Below, piece after piece: positions 1 to 12,073 of a stretch of DNA of 64,000 bases. Numbering within the stretch: the stretch's first letter is position 1; every line of letters starts with the position of its first letter. The DNA lies in NCBI RefSeq assembly GCF_029784165.1, contig NC_073694.1, forward strand, positions 25,120,506 to 25,184,505, in the 5' to 3' direction. The notes beneath the pieces were generated by a model, which was given only the letters and a program-made list of their open reading frames with translations, made no database searches and was not told the origin of the DNA. This DNA comes from Wyeomyia smithii (Eukaryota > Arthropoda > Insecta > Diptera > Culicidae). The position numbers and the translations under genes were made by a program.

Positions 1-316
1 CTTTGTTTTCTATACTAGATTACACTTTGTAAAAATGAAAATAAAACTGGCAAACGTTGCGTCAGATTTCAAACGGTTATAGCAAGCGAACGACTTAATG
101 CATCTTAGTCATTTATATGTCGGTGGATAGATAAAATGTGTAACAATTTTTTGATATTATGTTCAACATTGTTGCTTTACTGCTTAATGGTGGAAAAAGG
201 TGAAAAGTTCCAAGGTCAAGCTTTCCCATTGATTTCCCTTGTTCTTGGCTTGCTTCCCAAGCACAGATAACAATAACATGGACGAAATAAATTCCATTGC
301 CTACATATTTTGACTC

Positions 317-905
317 AACAAAGTGTTTTGGTTTATTTGTCTTTGTCTAAGCTGCGTGGCCACGCCTTAATGGTAAAAATCTACGCTGAACTCGATACAA
401 AAGACTGCGTGTGGAAAATTCAGCTTCGGTTTAGTTTGTTCCACAGTAGCGAGTGCGGTGCAGCTGTTAAAGGTTCGCGACATTGAGAAACGAGAGCTGC
501 ATACGAGTCAACTTCCAGGCACCGCGGAGCATGTTACCTTTATTCTGCACACGGCAGCAACAATAACCATTGTACGCTGCAGGATATTTTGCTGGCACAG
601 CTGCTGGAGGGCACAGCGGAGAGCAAATTTTATACGCGGCCAACAAAATAATCGATGCTACCGGTGGTGGTGTGATCATCAGCATTCTGTAGCAACATTT
701 CGAGCTGAAGATTATGAAATCGGTTCTTTTCAGAAATATAAGATGATAAAGATAAGAGTTATGAGAATTTTCACAACTACTACTAGTGTGAAATGTTCAT
801 CTATTTCTAAATAATCATTTTTACAATAACGACCAGGGCGCACCAGAGATAAACGGTAGTGTTGCCTATGAAGAGTTTATCACAACAAGATATAACCCTC
901 ATTTC
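317..905 (+). repeat. Direct repeat copy A (~0.6 kb)
   Basis: This segment is largely repeated at 3418-3955, about 3.1 kb downstream in the same orientation. Shared stretches include the run around 361-400, the block at 458-620 starting GCAGCTGTTAAAGGT, and the block near 761-790 containing CAACTACTACTAGTGTG. The copies differ by scattered substitutions and small indels. The short ORFs read from the two copies diverge by frameshift, so the repeat is not conserved as protein. The tail around 889-908 (CAAGATATAACCCTCATTTC) also occurs at 3217-3236. It could be a decayed transposon or a local tandem duplication; no transposon protein was recognised. Confidence 0.75.
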
Positions 906-983
906 AAGATGGCCGGATTCGGACGTCAAAATTTTCGCTCGCGTGATTTTTCGGGAAATAAAATGTTCAATGTGATAGTGCGT

Positions 984-3185
984 GTAAGTTACAGGTGTTA
1001 CCGCGAAAAGAGTTTATTCGGGAAAGTGTGTTGTGTTGTGTGTGCTGCGAAATACTCACTTGATGTGTATCGTAGTGCCGTGAAGATTAATCGATGAAAT
1101 GGCTGAATAAGCATAAGGAATGGTACTACGCCACCGTCGTTTGCAGCGGATTTTGTCTTCGTTTATTGCGTCCGGAGTTGTCGCGTTTTGTCGTGATTTA
1201 TAATATGTGGAGGGCGTAATTCGTGTTGTAGTCATGGTTGAGCATGTTTTGTTCAGGGTCCAGTGTGTTTAAAGTGTATTACGAATAAAAAAATAGATAC
1301 TTTATTGCCGGTGTTCTTACAATTTATTGCTCTCAAAATGGCTGTCTTCGAATCGTAGTGTTGTGTTGGTGATCTTTCTCAGACATGGTTGTGTGCATGC
1401 GGAGAGCGTAATGTGTCTGAGAGTCTATAGCAGTGTGAAATAGTAGTGAAACCTTTTCTTCTTTGTCTGGTCTGCTGAGAAGCAGAAACGAGAGAGCGAC
1501 AATTATCAACAAAGAAATGGTTTGTTTATGCCGGTCCGTGTGCGAGTGGCAGAAAACGCTGGTGAAATGTTTGATCTGTTTAATCCTGTTCGATATCTAA
1601 GATAAGTGAATACATTTTCCAGGAGCTTTCTTTTTAAGTCAGATGAAGTTTATGGTATTTTCAGACTCAACAAAATGATTTTGTTTTTTCATAATCGTGA
1701 GTGTGTGTTATGCCTTATGATTCCTCTAGCGATGAGTTTGTACGCCATTTAGTTGGTGGCTATTAAAGAATTTTCACACTGTAACTGGAATCAGAATTGC
1801 CCCAATAGGTGAGAGCTTTAAACCTTTGTACACGCTGGCTCTCACAACACGGAACTGGTAGCATCAAAATATAATTCAGAAACTTATCGCGGCCTGACCG
1901 AACGGTTACGAACATTTGGCCCAGTTTTATACCCTTGTTTTATGATTTTTCTAGCTTTTGACCAAATATTGAAACACATAGACAATTTTTATTAAAATCT
2001 TGTTGGTCGGAATAGCAACTAAATTTTGATTGCGATTGCTTTGGCATTTTATCAATCAACTTAAAATTCTTGTTCGATATGCATATTGCATTTTTTTAAA
2101 TATTTGAGCTATGAGTGCATGAAACTTTGCCAGTTTTTATACTCAGTAGGTATCTTAACACCGTGTCCTCTCGCGTATGCGTCGGTGAGAGGGAATAAAG
2201 CGGTCGTACATAATGCTCCGGTGTAAACGTGTCTTCGGCCTTGGTGAGCTTTGCTCATTTAAGGATTATCGGTGTATTGTGATTTCCGAGATGTACCAAA
2301 TCATTATTTCGGAGACTGTACGCCCGTTGGTTCTTTTTTAGCACGTTACGATTCAGAGTAGGTTTCGTTCGTTCGATAAATATTGTAATTATTCAATCGC
2401 GACAAAGACAAACCCTACATGGATGCCAAATCTATTCCTGTTTCGCCAGTTCCCTTTTTTTTCCTTTTTTTTTCTTTTTTATAAAACGGGTGTTTTGGCT
2501 TTTTCGTCATACCAGTGGTCGACACGCTCTTGTTTGCTTTCGGAGAAGGCAGTTCAGTTTCGCGCGCATTATTTTGACTGCGCTCAGTGTGACTATCTTA
2601 ATACAGCGCTCTATCGGTTATTTGAGCTGGTACCAGTAGTTTGCGTTCGGCGTGCGGTTGTTGCGTTTTACGAAATCCATTCGTTTCTAGGTAAATTTGA
2701 ATTAAGTTCACGGCATTAAAAGCGAAGTTTGGTGTGATACAGACTGACAACGATTGGTAGGTTGCCGAAGATAACTAGATCGTGGCGCGGTTCTATGTAT
2801 ATCGTCTCCTGGTGACCGGTTGCCCAGAGACCGAGAAGTAACCATGTCGTGCGCGAATTGGGGTAGAAAAGATCGCACCATCAACCTCGATGGATCCAGA
2901 TCAATTCCTTTCCACTAACACTAATTCCTTCCTTTGATACTTGTGGATGATGCAGAGGATTCCTCGGTCTCTAGTAGCAACAAGTATTGAACTAACACTC
3001 CCAATATCCCTTCCTCTATTGATCTGCATTGGGCGTGGCCAGCTACGTTATTGACCAGTGATAAGAAAGATCGCCAGGAATTGTACACTGAAAATGGCTT
3101 GCTACTCCTAGGCACCATTTTGACGGTTCTTTGTACAATTTCAGCTGATTCTGGTCAATCGCGGGCAACACACGGGCGATCAAAT
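984..3185. other. Gene-poor stretch, no recognised gene
   Basis: Only short ORFs without recognisable domains are present. A T-rich run lies near 2452-2480. No RNA gene or transposon protein was recognised. Confidence 0.4.
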
Positions 3186-3215
3186 ATGCTATGCTATGCT
3201 ATGCTATGCTATGCT
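3186..3215 (+). repeat. (ATGCT)6 microsatellite
   Basis: Six perfect ATGCT units lie immediately before a second copy of the copy-A tail sequence (CAAGATATAACCCTCATTTC at 3217-3236). Confidence 0.95.
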
Positions 3216-3417
3216 ACAAGATATAACCCTCATTTCAAGAATTTACACTGGTAAATTGAGTGATTTTCCCGTTTAATTGTTTGTTTGTGTTCACTCGAAC
3301 ACCGTTATCGGTTAAATATTAGCAACGAAAATTAGTTAATCTAAGAACCAGAGTGGTTTGCACATCGGGAAAGCAAAAACTTTCTTTTGATGCTTATGAA
3401 AATCACTCAGTAGTATC

Positions 3418-3955
3418 GAAAGTGTTTTGTTTTGTTCCTCTTTCTCGAAGCTACGTAACCACGCCTTAATTGCAAAAATCTGCTCTGAACTCGATACAAA
3501 AGACTGCGTGTAGAAAATTCAGCTTCAGTTTAGTTTGTTACACATAAGCGAGAGCAGTGCAGCTGTTAAAGGTACGCGACATTGAGAAACGAGAGCTGCA
3601 TACGAGTCAACTTCCAGGCACTGCGGAACATGTTGCACCTTTATTTTGCATACGGCAGCAACAGTTACCATCGTTCGCTGCAGGATATTTTGCTGGCACA
3701 GCTACTGGAGGGCATAGCGGAGAGCAAATTTTATGCGCGGCCAACAAAATATTCATGGTGCGATTATCAGCGTTTTGTAGCACGAATTTCTAACTGAATA
3801 TTATGGAATCGGTTCTTTTCAGAACTATATATGCTTGAAGATAAGAGTTATGAGAATTTTCGCAACTACTACTAGTGTAAAATTTTCATATATTCATGCA
3901 TCGTTAGTTTTAAAATAACGACTATCAAAAATAAACGGTAGTGTTACCTAAGAAC
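3418..3955 (+). repeat. Direct repeat copy B
   Basis: This is the second copy of the 317-905 segment, with an offset drifting from about 3100 to 3090 bp because of small indels. Similarity is lost around 3955, before a TATA-rich stretch. Confidence 0.75.
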
Positions 3956-6900
3956 AGTTTAGCGCAGCATATAATAATATTTAGTTTAGCATATATTATA
4001 TATTTAGTCCTACGTCACCATTTCATACAACCCCTAGGGCTGTATACCTTGTAGTATTTGCCACTGATATAGAGGTTGTCATAGCAGGCAGTTGGTGTCC
4101 ACTCATGAAGTCTGTGCCAGGAGTGCTCGCATGTGATTGGTACATTGTTAGTGAAAATACGACCTTGAAATTTTTCATCAATTTTCACTGTTTTGCAATT
4201 AAATAACAATGATATATGAAGAATCACAAAATTGTCCATCATTTCATCAATCCAACGACATATTGATTATTGTGATCCATCATGTGGTTACATCAGTATT
4301 ACCGTTTAAAATCTTCATTCCGACGTTACATCTTGGTTTTCAGTTTCCTCAGAATGTATCTCGATATAGTGCGGTTAGACGTTGTCCTACGTCAAAATCT
4401 CCGACAAAAGAGCGTCGAAGGTTGCACACTCTTTTTGCTTTTTTGGTTTTGTATGAGAACAAAAGAAACCGAAATAATTCTTCACCACGAGCAGGTATGA
4501 ATGATATGAGTGTAATAAAATTTTGAGTATAAAATGCCTTCTTTCCACCGCTAGATGTCGATACTTAAAATAAAGAGATTTCATCTCGTTTTTGGTTTTT
4601 TAGTTGAATAGATGTGATTTTAGTCTTCTAATCGATCTGAGAACTTTACCTAAAACACATAGAAATGCAAGTGCTTTTGCTCAGATTGAGCTGGCTGGTT
4701 AGCTGGTGGCATTAAGTGCTTGAAAGGTGTCTGAGAACTCACTTGCTCTCGTTCATGCCAACTGCCTTTGAACTCGGTTCTATTCTTTAATATGTGTAAT
4801 CTCAAATTATTTTGTTTTTTTTTTTTGTTACCTTATGTAATGCATATACATAAAAAAATTTGAATCCTTGTGCCGAAAAAATATTTAAGAGAGAAAAGTG
4901 TTCATATCAGTTATAAAAGGACTCTTCTGAGTCACTCTTTGGAAGCATCGATGTTTCTTTCCCTAAATACAAGTAATTTACATTGACTACTCACAACAAT
5001 ACAGTATCGTTACCATGAGGTGAAGCGTTGTTGACGGTTGAGGATCGTAAGTCTTTTGCTTTACAACTTTTTTAAGAATTTAGTGTGATGAACTTGAAAA
5101 GTTCTCTATTAATTTGGTGTTAAAATTTGGATTGATGCTTTTGACGATTTTGAAAAAGATTTGCAGTACTTTTTCACACAAACTATTTAGGTTTTTCGTT
5201 TTACTTCCGCCCGTCCATAAACATTCCAGCATCAATTTTCTATCAAATAAAAAATCGATGAGCTCATAACATGAATTTTATCCGTTAACTGTGTCTGACA
5301 CATTACTTGTTCGCTCTTTCAGAGAGTTTTTCCAAAAGAAAATTCATATATATAATTGCAGCTGCCACAATCTACACTCATCCTCGTGGAACGGAAATAA
5401 TTTCCACTGTACTATAGGCAATGGAAAATACTATAATTTTAACTATATCTGTTCTCAAAAGCGATTTCGACACGAAAATCATGCATTTACAAAATTCAAG
5501 TTATTTAAACGATTGTCCATCAACGAGTTATACGTTTACTCCAGTTTGTACCATCACACAATTAGAGCACAGAGGGAGACTAGAATGTTTCAATCGCCCC
5601 GATGGAAGAGCTATCGAAGACAGATTAAGGATATCACGGCTCACAGAAACAAGGCTAGCTACTCCTGAACTGTCATTTTTAGTGCGGTAATATTGATCAC
5701 ATTGAAATTCTGCACAAACGATAGGTTAATTCGTTGTGCATGAAGTCTCGGTTAGTAAAAATTTGTACTGTAGCTGATTGATACATGAGTTTTATTTATT
5801 CGTCCTGAGTTTGACTCATTCCGTCCTAAGCTTTAAGGGTCATTTTCATATAAGCAAGAAAGGACAAAAATGTTCTCATCATTTTCTCAACACTTTCGGC
5901 GATTTTTCAACTTGTTATGATCAAGACAGAGATTGGTCACCAGCTAAAAAAACAAAAAAAAAAATTGCCAATGAGGGTCTCAAGTCTAAAAACAGGGTGA
6001 CAATATGTTTGGTTTCCAAAATGTTCCAAATCGCTTGGCCACAGCTAAACTGTTCAGAACTTGTTAGTAGATATCTAAACCATGAAAATGAAAAAGGGCC
6101 CGAAAACTTCTGGGAGTAGAAAGACGTCGACCGACAAAGTTTAAAACCATGACTTTTTCTTCTTTTCACCCTAGATTATGCTTTATCTTCTTTATTTCAC
6201 TCATAAAGCCACATAACCGCACGTTTCTACAAAAGCCTAATAAATTATGTTGACAAGAATACAATACCAATTTTATTATTTTTTACTGTCATTTTTTGTT
6301 TGGCTGAAACTTTAAGAGTTTTATTTTTCGTCTTGAGTTTGTCTGGAACCTATTTCATCCTATGGTATCAATATACATAAAATACAGTTTCAAGCAACAT
6401 TTAATATTTTTTGTCATGTTTAATTGGCTGATATTTATGAAACTGATGCTCCTATTGGTTAAGCGTGTTATTTTATGCCCAAGCATAAAGACGCACCTTT
6501 TCCAGTACAACAAATACTATTTTCTTCAACTAATATTTCACTCTCATTATTACCTAACCATTTCAGCAATCTGATTTCGTTACAGTTCACCTAGCTTGCG
6601 AAGATCAGCATTTCTGGTTGATTGCGAATTACTCATTTGTCACCTCAGAGTTTGACCTACGTTTGGTCTGATATCTTCAGGTTCTCCGAGGTCATCATCC
6701 ACTTCGTAATGATCGTTTTCGCATAAGCTATCGAAACCTCTGCTCTAGTATTCCAACAGGATTCTAAATTCGAACACGAGTTTGAAAACGCTTCAGATTA
6801 TAGTTCCGTTGTTTAGCTAAAAGATTGCCATAATCTTTATATGGGGTCAGCAGGTTATCCCTAATTGGGTAACAAAATTGCTCATATTAGGTGCTTCACC

Positions 6901-7070
6901 CAATATGAGGAGTTTGTCCTGACTCATACCAGAGATTTCATCACTGCAAATGTATGTATGTACGTCAAAGTTCTTTCACAGGCTTACGGGTAGAAATGTA
7001 TGAACCATTAGTGCATCCGATAACGGCATGGAATTCTGAAATCTGTTAATATAAAATAATATAAGCAGGG
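3956..7070. other. AT-rich intergenic DNA, no recognised gene
   Basis: No coding region could be supported. The TCCTACGTCA string recurs at 4009 and 4386, suggesting repeat remnants of unknown type. A short perfect-armed hairpin is at 6881-6909. Confidence 0.4.
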
Positions 7071-7400
7071 CTAGTAGCGAGTCACCCTAAAATCACTATA
7101 TTGACATCGCAACAGAGTAAGTGGTTCTTTTAGAGCGTTGTGTCTTATGTTAAAATTCAGAGCCCTTTCTCGCAGACCCATGTCAGTCGTTTTGCACAAC
7201 TGACCACATTCTTCAGTGACATTTTGCACGTCCTCTTCATCAGATAAGTCTGTATCGGATTGATTATCAAAAATGGATTCAGTATTTTCGGGAAATATAA
7301 AATGGTCAGCCTGGTTATTATCGAGCTCTGCTATGCCAATAATTGTTTTGGTGTCCTGAACCGTTGACCTCCCCGCATTAGCCTTTGCTGAAACATTCAC
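7071..7400 (-). pseudogene. Possible transposon-derived ORF fragment
   Basis: A 109-codon ORF. Its middle is acidic (SDTDLSDEEDV), followed by LRERALNFNIRHNALKEPL. This resembles the start of insect transposon-associated proteins that read LR-x-WA-x-x-x-NI-x-x-x-AL-x-x-LL; that comparison is from memory. The similarity is lost at the C-terminus after LTLLR, and no catalytic domain follows, so it would be a truncated relic or one exon. It sits about 0.3 kb from a nest of inverted-repeat elements. A chance ORF cannot be excluded. Confidence 0.3.
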
Positions 7401-7695
7401 ATTTTTAGTTATGATTAATTTTCTTTCTTATAAAAACAAATCATTTGTTATTATGAACTGATGACCCTTTAGAAAACTCCTGTTCATGAACAGCAGAAGA
7501 GGTGAAAAGTTTTTGTTTTGCTCACACAATAATTATTTGACACCGCACAATACTCGAGGTGAAAAGTTGCTTGTGTTGATTGTGTTCAATTCGTCTACGA
7601 AATGTACCACTTTTCTTAGATTTTTTTTAAATCAGATTTATTGAACATCTTATTTTCCTTCGGATATTATACAATTGAGTTGTTTAGCTATACAT

Positions 7696-8092
7696 CAGGT
7701 CAGACTCGATTATCCGGAACATCAAAAAAATTTTAATTCCGGATAATCGAGTTTTCCGGATAATCGAATAATACAAAAAATCCTGAAATTTTGCGATTAA
7801 CGAACATAAAATAAATATTTCTTTTCTTTATTTTACTTGTATGATGCAGTGGCGTAACCAGAAGTTATTTCTGAGGCGAAAAGGGAAAAATCTGAGGAAG
7901 CCAAAAATAATAAATTGGACATTGATTATTTTCACTTAATTAGAACATGTCCCAAACATGGAGGGATGTTAAAGGCAAAATTTCGGAATAAAAATTAAAA
8001 ACGGACACCAAGAAACTAAAATTCCGGATAATCGAAATCCGGATAATCGAGTTTCCGGATAATCGAGTCTCCGGATAATCGAGTCCGACCTG
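7696..8092. mobile_element. MITE with 22-bp TIRs (pogo/Tigger-like)
   Basis: It starts CAGGTCAGACTCGATTATCC and ends with the complement of CAGGTCGGACTCGATTATCC. Near each end the motif CTCGATTATCCGGA is repeated two to four times. CAG-starting TIRs with such subterminal ATTATCCGGA repeats recall Tigger/pogo-type elements; the family is an inference. The flanking dinucleotide is AT on the left and TA on the right, so the target duplication has decayed. It is inserted in the left arm of the 7672-8608 foldback and is therefore younger than it. Confidence 0.8.
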
Positions 8093-8247
8093 TATCAGTT
8101 TTTCATATCATCTATATATCATCTGAAAGATCAGCATTTTCTAAATAAAACGTGATTTAAATTTTTTTTTCTGTCGTTGTCCTTCGCATTTTAAATCACG
8201 ATTGAAAACTGTTCGAAATCGCTACAAACTGTCATTGTAGCGATTTA

Positions 8248-8479
8248 CACACTTAGATTTTATTGCCGAGAACTCAATAGCTGATAAATTCAGCGAAATG
8301 TTCTACAAGTTTTCGGCAGAATTTTCAATAACTTCGGCAAACGAAATTTAATACCTGCTGGTTTACGGTAGATCGATATATTTACTGAATGTTCGTCGAA
8401 ATATATTGCTGACATTTGTTAAAAAATTCGCCGAGCTCCATCGGCTGTTGGGAAGTTTGCCGAGATCAATTAAGTGTGT
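8248..8479. mobile_element. Inner TIR element (ACACACTTA ends)
   Basis: TACACACTTAGATTTTATTG near the left end and the complement of CTACACACTTAATTGATCTC on the right form imperfect TIRs. GCCGAGA lies just inside both ends and CGGCAAAC/CGGCAGAA motifs recur internally. It is non-coding and sits between the arms of the larger foldback. Confidence 0.5.
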
Positions 8480-8916
8480 AGAGAAAATTTTTATTCTTCA
8501 TTTAAAAATCGAAGGATAAAGATATAAAGTTGAAAAAATCACGTTTTGCTCAGAAAATTATACTCTTTCAGATGATATTTAAAATCGGAAATCCGTGAAC
8601 AGCTAAACAACCCAATTAAAACGAGAATAAGTGTGATGATATCGAAACTCCACGTGTAAAAGAATACAACAGATTTTTCCAGTGTATATTCAACTTCGAG
8701 CACTTCGAACTTAATGACCGGTTCCCATTATTAATATTCGAACTTCTGAGGTCGACCCGTGCGGGTGAAGTTTTTGGAACTGACAGATTCTCGTTTTTTT
8801 GTTCGTATTTTCATCGTAATTTTCCTATTGATCGTGGAGCACTGAAATATCGGCTAGGAGCTAGCTTGTAAAATTGCACATTTCCACTGTCTAAAGCATT
8901 TGAAAAATTTGCCACC

Positions 8917-9402
8917 ATGAGCCTGAAGGTAAGAAACAAGTATTGATTTTCCATAACAAACCTTTGAATCGTGATTGTTAGGTTTAACTTGAGACCAGCA
9001 GTTCTTGTAACCTCCAAATTACGTAATGGCTTGCAATTGCCTTTTTGAGTATTATATTTGAACATTCCAACAGAACGCCGCCCAGTTGGTGTTTTTGCAA
9101 AGTGCCCGCCAGTTTTCGCGGACATCAACCAAGGCTTCCGGTGAGGTCGCAGAGGGTTACAAGCAGCTGAAGCACATCCAGGCTAAGTTCCAGGTATGAC
9201 TTCTCCAATCTTTTATTTCTCCAGTATTCAACTAATGGACTTTTGTCGTTCACAGAAACCGGACGGTAAGCCAGTTTTCCTGAAGGGCGGTGCATTCGAC
9301 AAAGTACTGTACATTACGACGATGTCGCTGTGTGTGGTTGGACTGGCCGGCATCGGAAAACTGCTCTACGAGCTGAGCTATCCAGCCAAGCAGGAGGATT
9401 AA
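8917..9402 (+). CDS. COX7A: Cytochrome c oxidase subunit 7A, mitochondrial precursor
   Basis: This is a small nuclear-encoded subunit of respiratory complex IV in the inner mitochondrial membrane. There are three exons: 8917-8928 (four codons), 9074-9193 and 9256-9402, with TAA at 9400. The introns are 145 and 62 bp, begin GTAAGA and GTATGA, and end ACAG; both are phase 0. The 92-aa product starts at a perfect GCCACCATG. It has a basic, Ser/Thr-rich presequence (residues 1-25), then the family blocks EGYKQLKHIQAKFQ and DGKPVFLKGGAFDKVLY, and one membrane segment at about residues 62-83. The length fits COX7A precursors. Ubiquitous housekeeping expression is expected from the family, not shown here. 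Confidence 0.93.
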
Positions 9403-9633
9403 TTTTGTTCCCGATTTCGACCACCACATCCTAAACTAGTAGTCAAAACGGTCAAAATTGGCATTTATTCTGCTCGTGTAAATGATTGGCATTCTTAGAA
9501 AGCAAACCCTTCACCCTCGTCCATATCGGAAATAATACGGGATTCGCTGGCAGTTGCCTTCAGTACAGAGGTGGCTGCAGATTCCATTGAACAATGTATT
9601 TATTGCAACTGTATTAAGCATTTAAAGGTAGCA

Positions 9634-9639
9634 AATAAA
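9634..9639 (+). terminator. Poly(A) signal AATAAA of COX7A
   Basis: AATAAA lies 232 bp after the COX7A stop codon, followed by a T/G-rich stretch from 9641 that fits a downstream element. Confidence 0.6.
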
Positions 9640-9954
9640 TGTTTGTTTTGAACCAAGGGACTAAATTTTATTCGTATTGATTGTTTTTATTTTGTTCGTA
9701 TTGTCTGTAAAGAATGCGGCTCGTATTCTACTGTTTTTACTATTCAAGCAACTTAGATAGGTTTATAATAAATAGCCGCTGCTTCCGCCAAGGCCTGTTG
9801 TCTGGAAAAAGTTGTCCTTATTCTTGTTAAAAAGGAACATGCTATTCTTTTTTTCTTTTGAGCTAAATTAAGGAGCATTCTAACTCACACTGGGAAAAGC
9901 GAAACCCAAATTCCCACTTAATAATCGCCGCTGGTGTGGCAACCTTGAATATAG

Positions 9955-10127
9955 CATTTCTTATGTAAATTTGGTTAACAAATCGACTGGTGACAGGTTC
10001 TTTCTGTGTAGGTCACAAGAAAGGGTTTATTTTGCCACTCCACCTATAATTACGGGTTTTTGGGTAGAGCACAGGATGAGTCCATCCCCAATCGATTTGT
10101 TGATCAACTTTACATAACAATGGTATT
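9955..10127. repeat. Small inverted repeat (foldback)
   Basis: TTATGTAAATTTGGTTAACA at 9960 pairs imperfectly with the complement of the stretch ending at 10121 (GTTGATCAACTTTACATAAC). The arms are about 45 bp around an 85-bp centre. It may be a MITE remnant. Confidence 0.5.
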
Positions 10128-11140
10128 TTTCAGATTGCAGGTAAGTTCCGTTTACCCTACTGCAACGTTCGAATTAATGCGAACGAAAATAGGAATGTAA
10201 TTTTGCGATACTGTCATGCGAATCTGATATGACCTAAAGAATATCAAGTAAAATTAAAAGTAATTAATAAAAGTGTTAATTTTATAGTTCTAGCTAAACT
10301 AAATTTACTACTTAATGTTTTTATTTTCTACTAGTTGAACGTTCCCGGCGATGCTCGGGATAAAAAGTTTCAAAATTAGGAAACATTTTTTATTATTCAT
10401 TGCATTATTAGCACAACTCACTTCAAAAATGTTTCACATCTTATACGTCCATCATCCCTTTAAGTACTTTAACATTCTGAGAACGTATAGAACGGAAATA
10501 CCCATATTAGATTGTATTTTGTGGTTTGGGGATGTTTTTCAGAAACTGGAAGTCGCCATTACGGATTTCAAAATGACGTATGGAGTTCGGAAGTTTGGGA
10601 AGTATTGAAATGGTTGGCCAAATACCGCTTTAGATTATTTTCCTGAAATCAGAAGTTGTTATTTTAGAAAATGTTATGTGGGGTCATCCCAGTTCCGAAT
10701 ATACCACACTCGGGTGATAACCGGATATTCGTCAATCGTTCACAGTAAAACCTTTTTTTATGTAATTTTTGGAAGAAAGAAATCAACGTAAGAAGAATTT
10801 AGCGTGACCATTCATGCTTAGATCCCTTCTATAATCATATTCAAAGAGATAACATGTGAATTTTTATAACGAAAATGTTTGTTGGTGTCCAAGGAACACG
10901 TCTGAGAAGAAGTTAACGTTTTAATCCACATAACTACGTGGAAATTAAAAAAAAATTAAATCAATGAAATGCGGCCTTTCTTCCAGCCAAATGCCCCAAA
11001 ATCTAGTTTTGGTAAAAGTAAAAAAGTATTTCGAATCCCGTAATGTGTTACTATTCACAAAACTACGAAAACATCAGAAATGTAATGTCTTTCTGCTCGA
11101 CTCGCTCAAATTAAAACATGAATTCTTCTGCTAGAAAATA
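10128..11140. other. AT-rich intergenic DNA
   Basis: No recognisable gene. An 85-codon ORF at 10351-10608 has no recognisable features. The final part may contain decayed satellite units. Confidence 0.4.
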
Positions 11141-11148
11141 TTTGTAGA

Positions 11149-11254
11149 TGTTGAAAGGAACAACGAACATTTTATTGAAAAAAAAAAAACAAATTTAATT
11201 TACATGCGAATTGAGCTCATGCTCAAAAAGTCAAAATTTTGCATGTATCATATG
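11149..11254 (+). repeat. Left fragment of ~174-bp satellite
   Basis: It contains AACGAACATTTTATTGAAAA, CATGC and AAAATTTTGCATGT blocks matching the units at 12.2-14.0 kb. It ends exactly where the hAT-type MITE begins, so the MITE split the array. Confidence 0.65.
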
Positions 11255-12065
11255 CAGTGGTGGGCACCGCTAAACGAAAATTTAGCGACGCTAATCGCTA
11301 AGCCGCTAACCGGAAAATTTAGCTCGATAATCGCTAAACGCTAAACCCACATTAGCGGAACTTTCGCTAATCGCTAATCGCTAACTTTTTAAAATGTAAA
11401 TAGTCATATCGCTATATGTTTTGCTCGTGTTTTGTAAGATTTGGACCACTTTGATCTGTTTTGGTTAACCAAACGAAAACAATTACTTTTAAAAGCTAAG
11501 TATTTACAATAAGAGGTTCATAAAACGGTATTCACATTTTCGATTTTGTAAAAACAAGAATAACAAAAGTTCATTAGCTTGCATTGAAAATAGATACTCT
11601 TAGGAATGTTTTCATAAAAATTCAATTATTATCTGAATCGAAAAAGTAGAATCAAAGTTGTCATAATTTCAAGCGCATTGCAATTTACCAAAGTTCTTGG
11701 TGTGCCGAAAATTTAATCTAGACCTTGTGCTTGTTCTTCAAAATGCTCCTGTGGCTTGTACGATAACTGGAACTCCATTCTAGGGTAAAAAAACTGACAA
11801 AAGTTACTTTCGCAGTAAAGTATGTTCATCTTTCGAATCAATTTACGTACGCCATCAGCAATCCACACTTTTTCTAAATATTTCTATTGTCGCTTCTCTA
11901 CAAAATTTAGCGAATTAGCGATTAGCGTTTCGAAGGCCAAAATTTTAGCGACGCTAACAGTTTCGCTAACCAGCTCAAAAATTAGCGAAACCGCTAAATC
12001 GCTAACTGAATTTTAGCGTCGCTAATTAGCGAATTAGCGAATTAGCGGAATGGTGCCCACCACTG
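11255..12065. mobile_element. hAT-type MITE with perfect 8-bp target duplication
   Basis: The 811-bp element starts CAGTGGTGGGCACCGCTAA and ends GTGCCCACCACTG. It is flanked on both sides by ATCATATG (11247-11254 and 12066-12073). CAG-starting TIRs with an 8-bp duplication are the hAT signature. Subterminal regions are packed with TTAGCG/CGCTAA motifs in both orientations, as expected of transposase-binding repeats. There is no transposase, so it is non-autonomous. The intact target duplication suggests fairly recent insertion. Confidence 0.93.
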
Positions 12066-12073
12066 ATCATATG

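Larger units (their letters stand above)
7672..8608. mobile_element. Foldback/MITE with long inverted arms and nested insertions
   Basis: Left-arm sequence (TTGAGTTGTTTAGCT at about 7674, then ATATCATCTGAAAGA and AAAACGTGATTT at 8115-8160) reappears reverse-complemented at about 8530-8605 (AAATCACGTTTTGCTC, TCTTTCAGATGATATTT, AGCTAAACAACCCAA). The left arm is interrupted by the 7696-8092 MITE. A third element lies near 8248-8479. No ORF is present, so it would be non-autonomous. Ends are approximate and no clear target duplication was found. Confidence 0.65.

Noticed and set aside
458..814. 118-codon ORF in repeat copy A and its counterpart at 3557
   Set aside because: Reading frame is not conserved between the two copies.
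11822..12016. 64-codon ORF inside the hAT-type MITE
   Set aside because: Made of the TTAGCG motif repeats; no transposase features.
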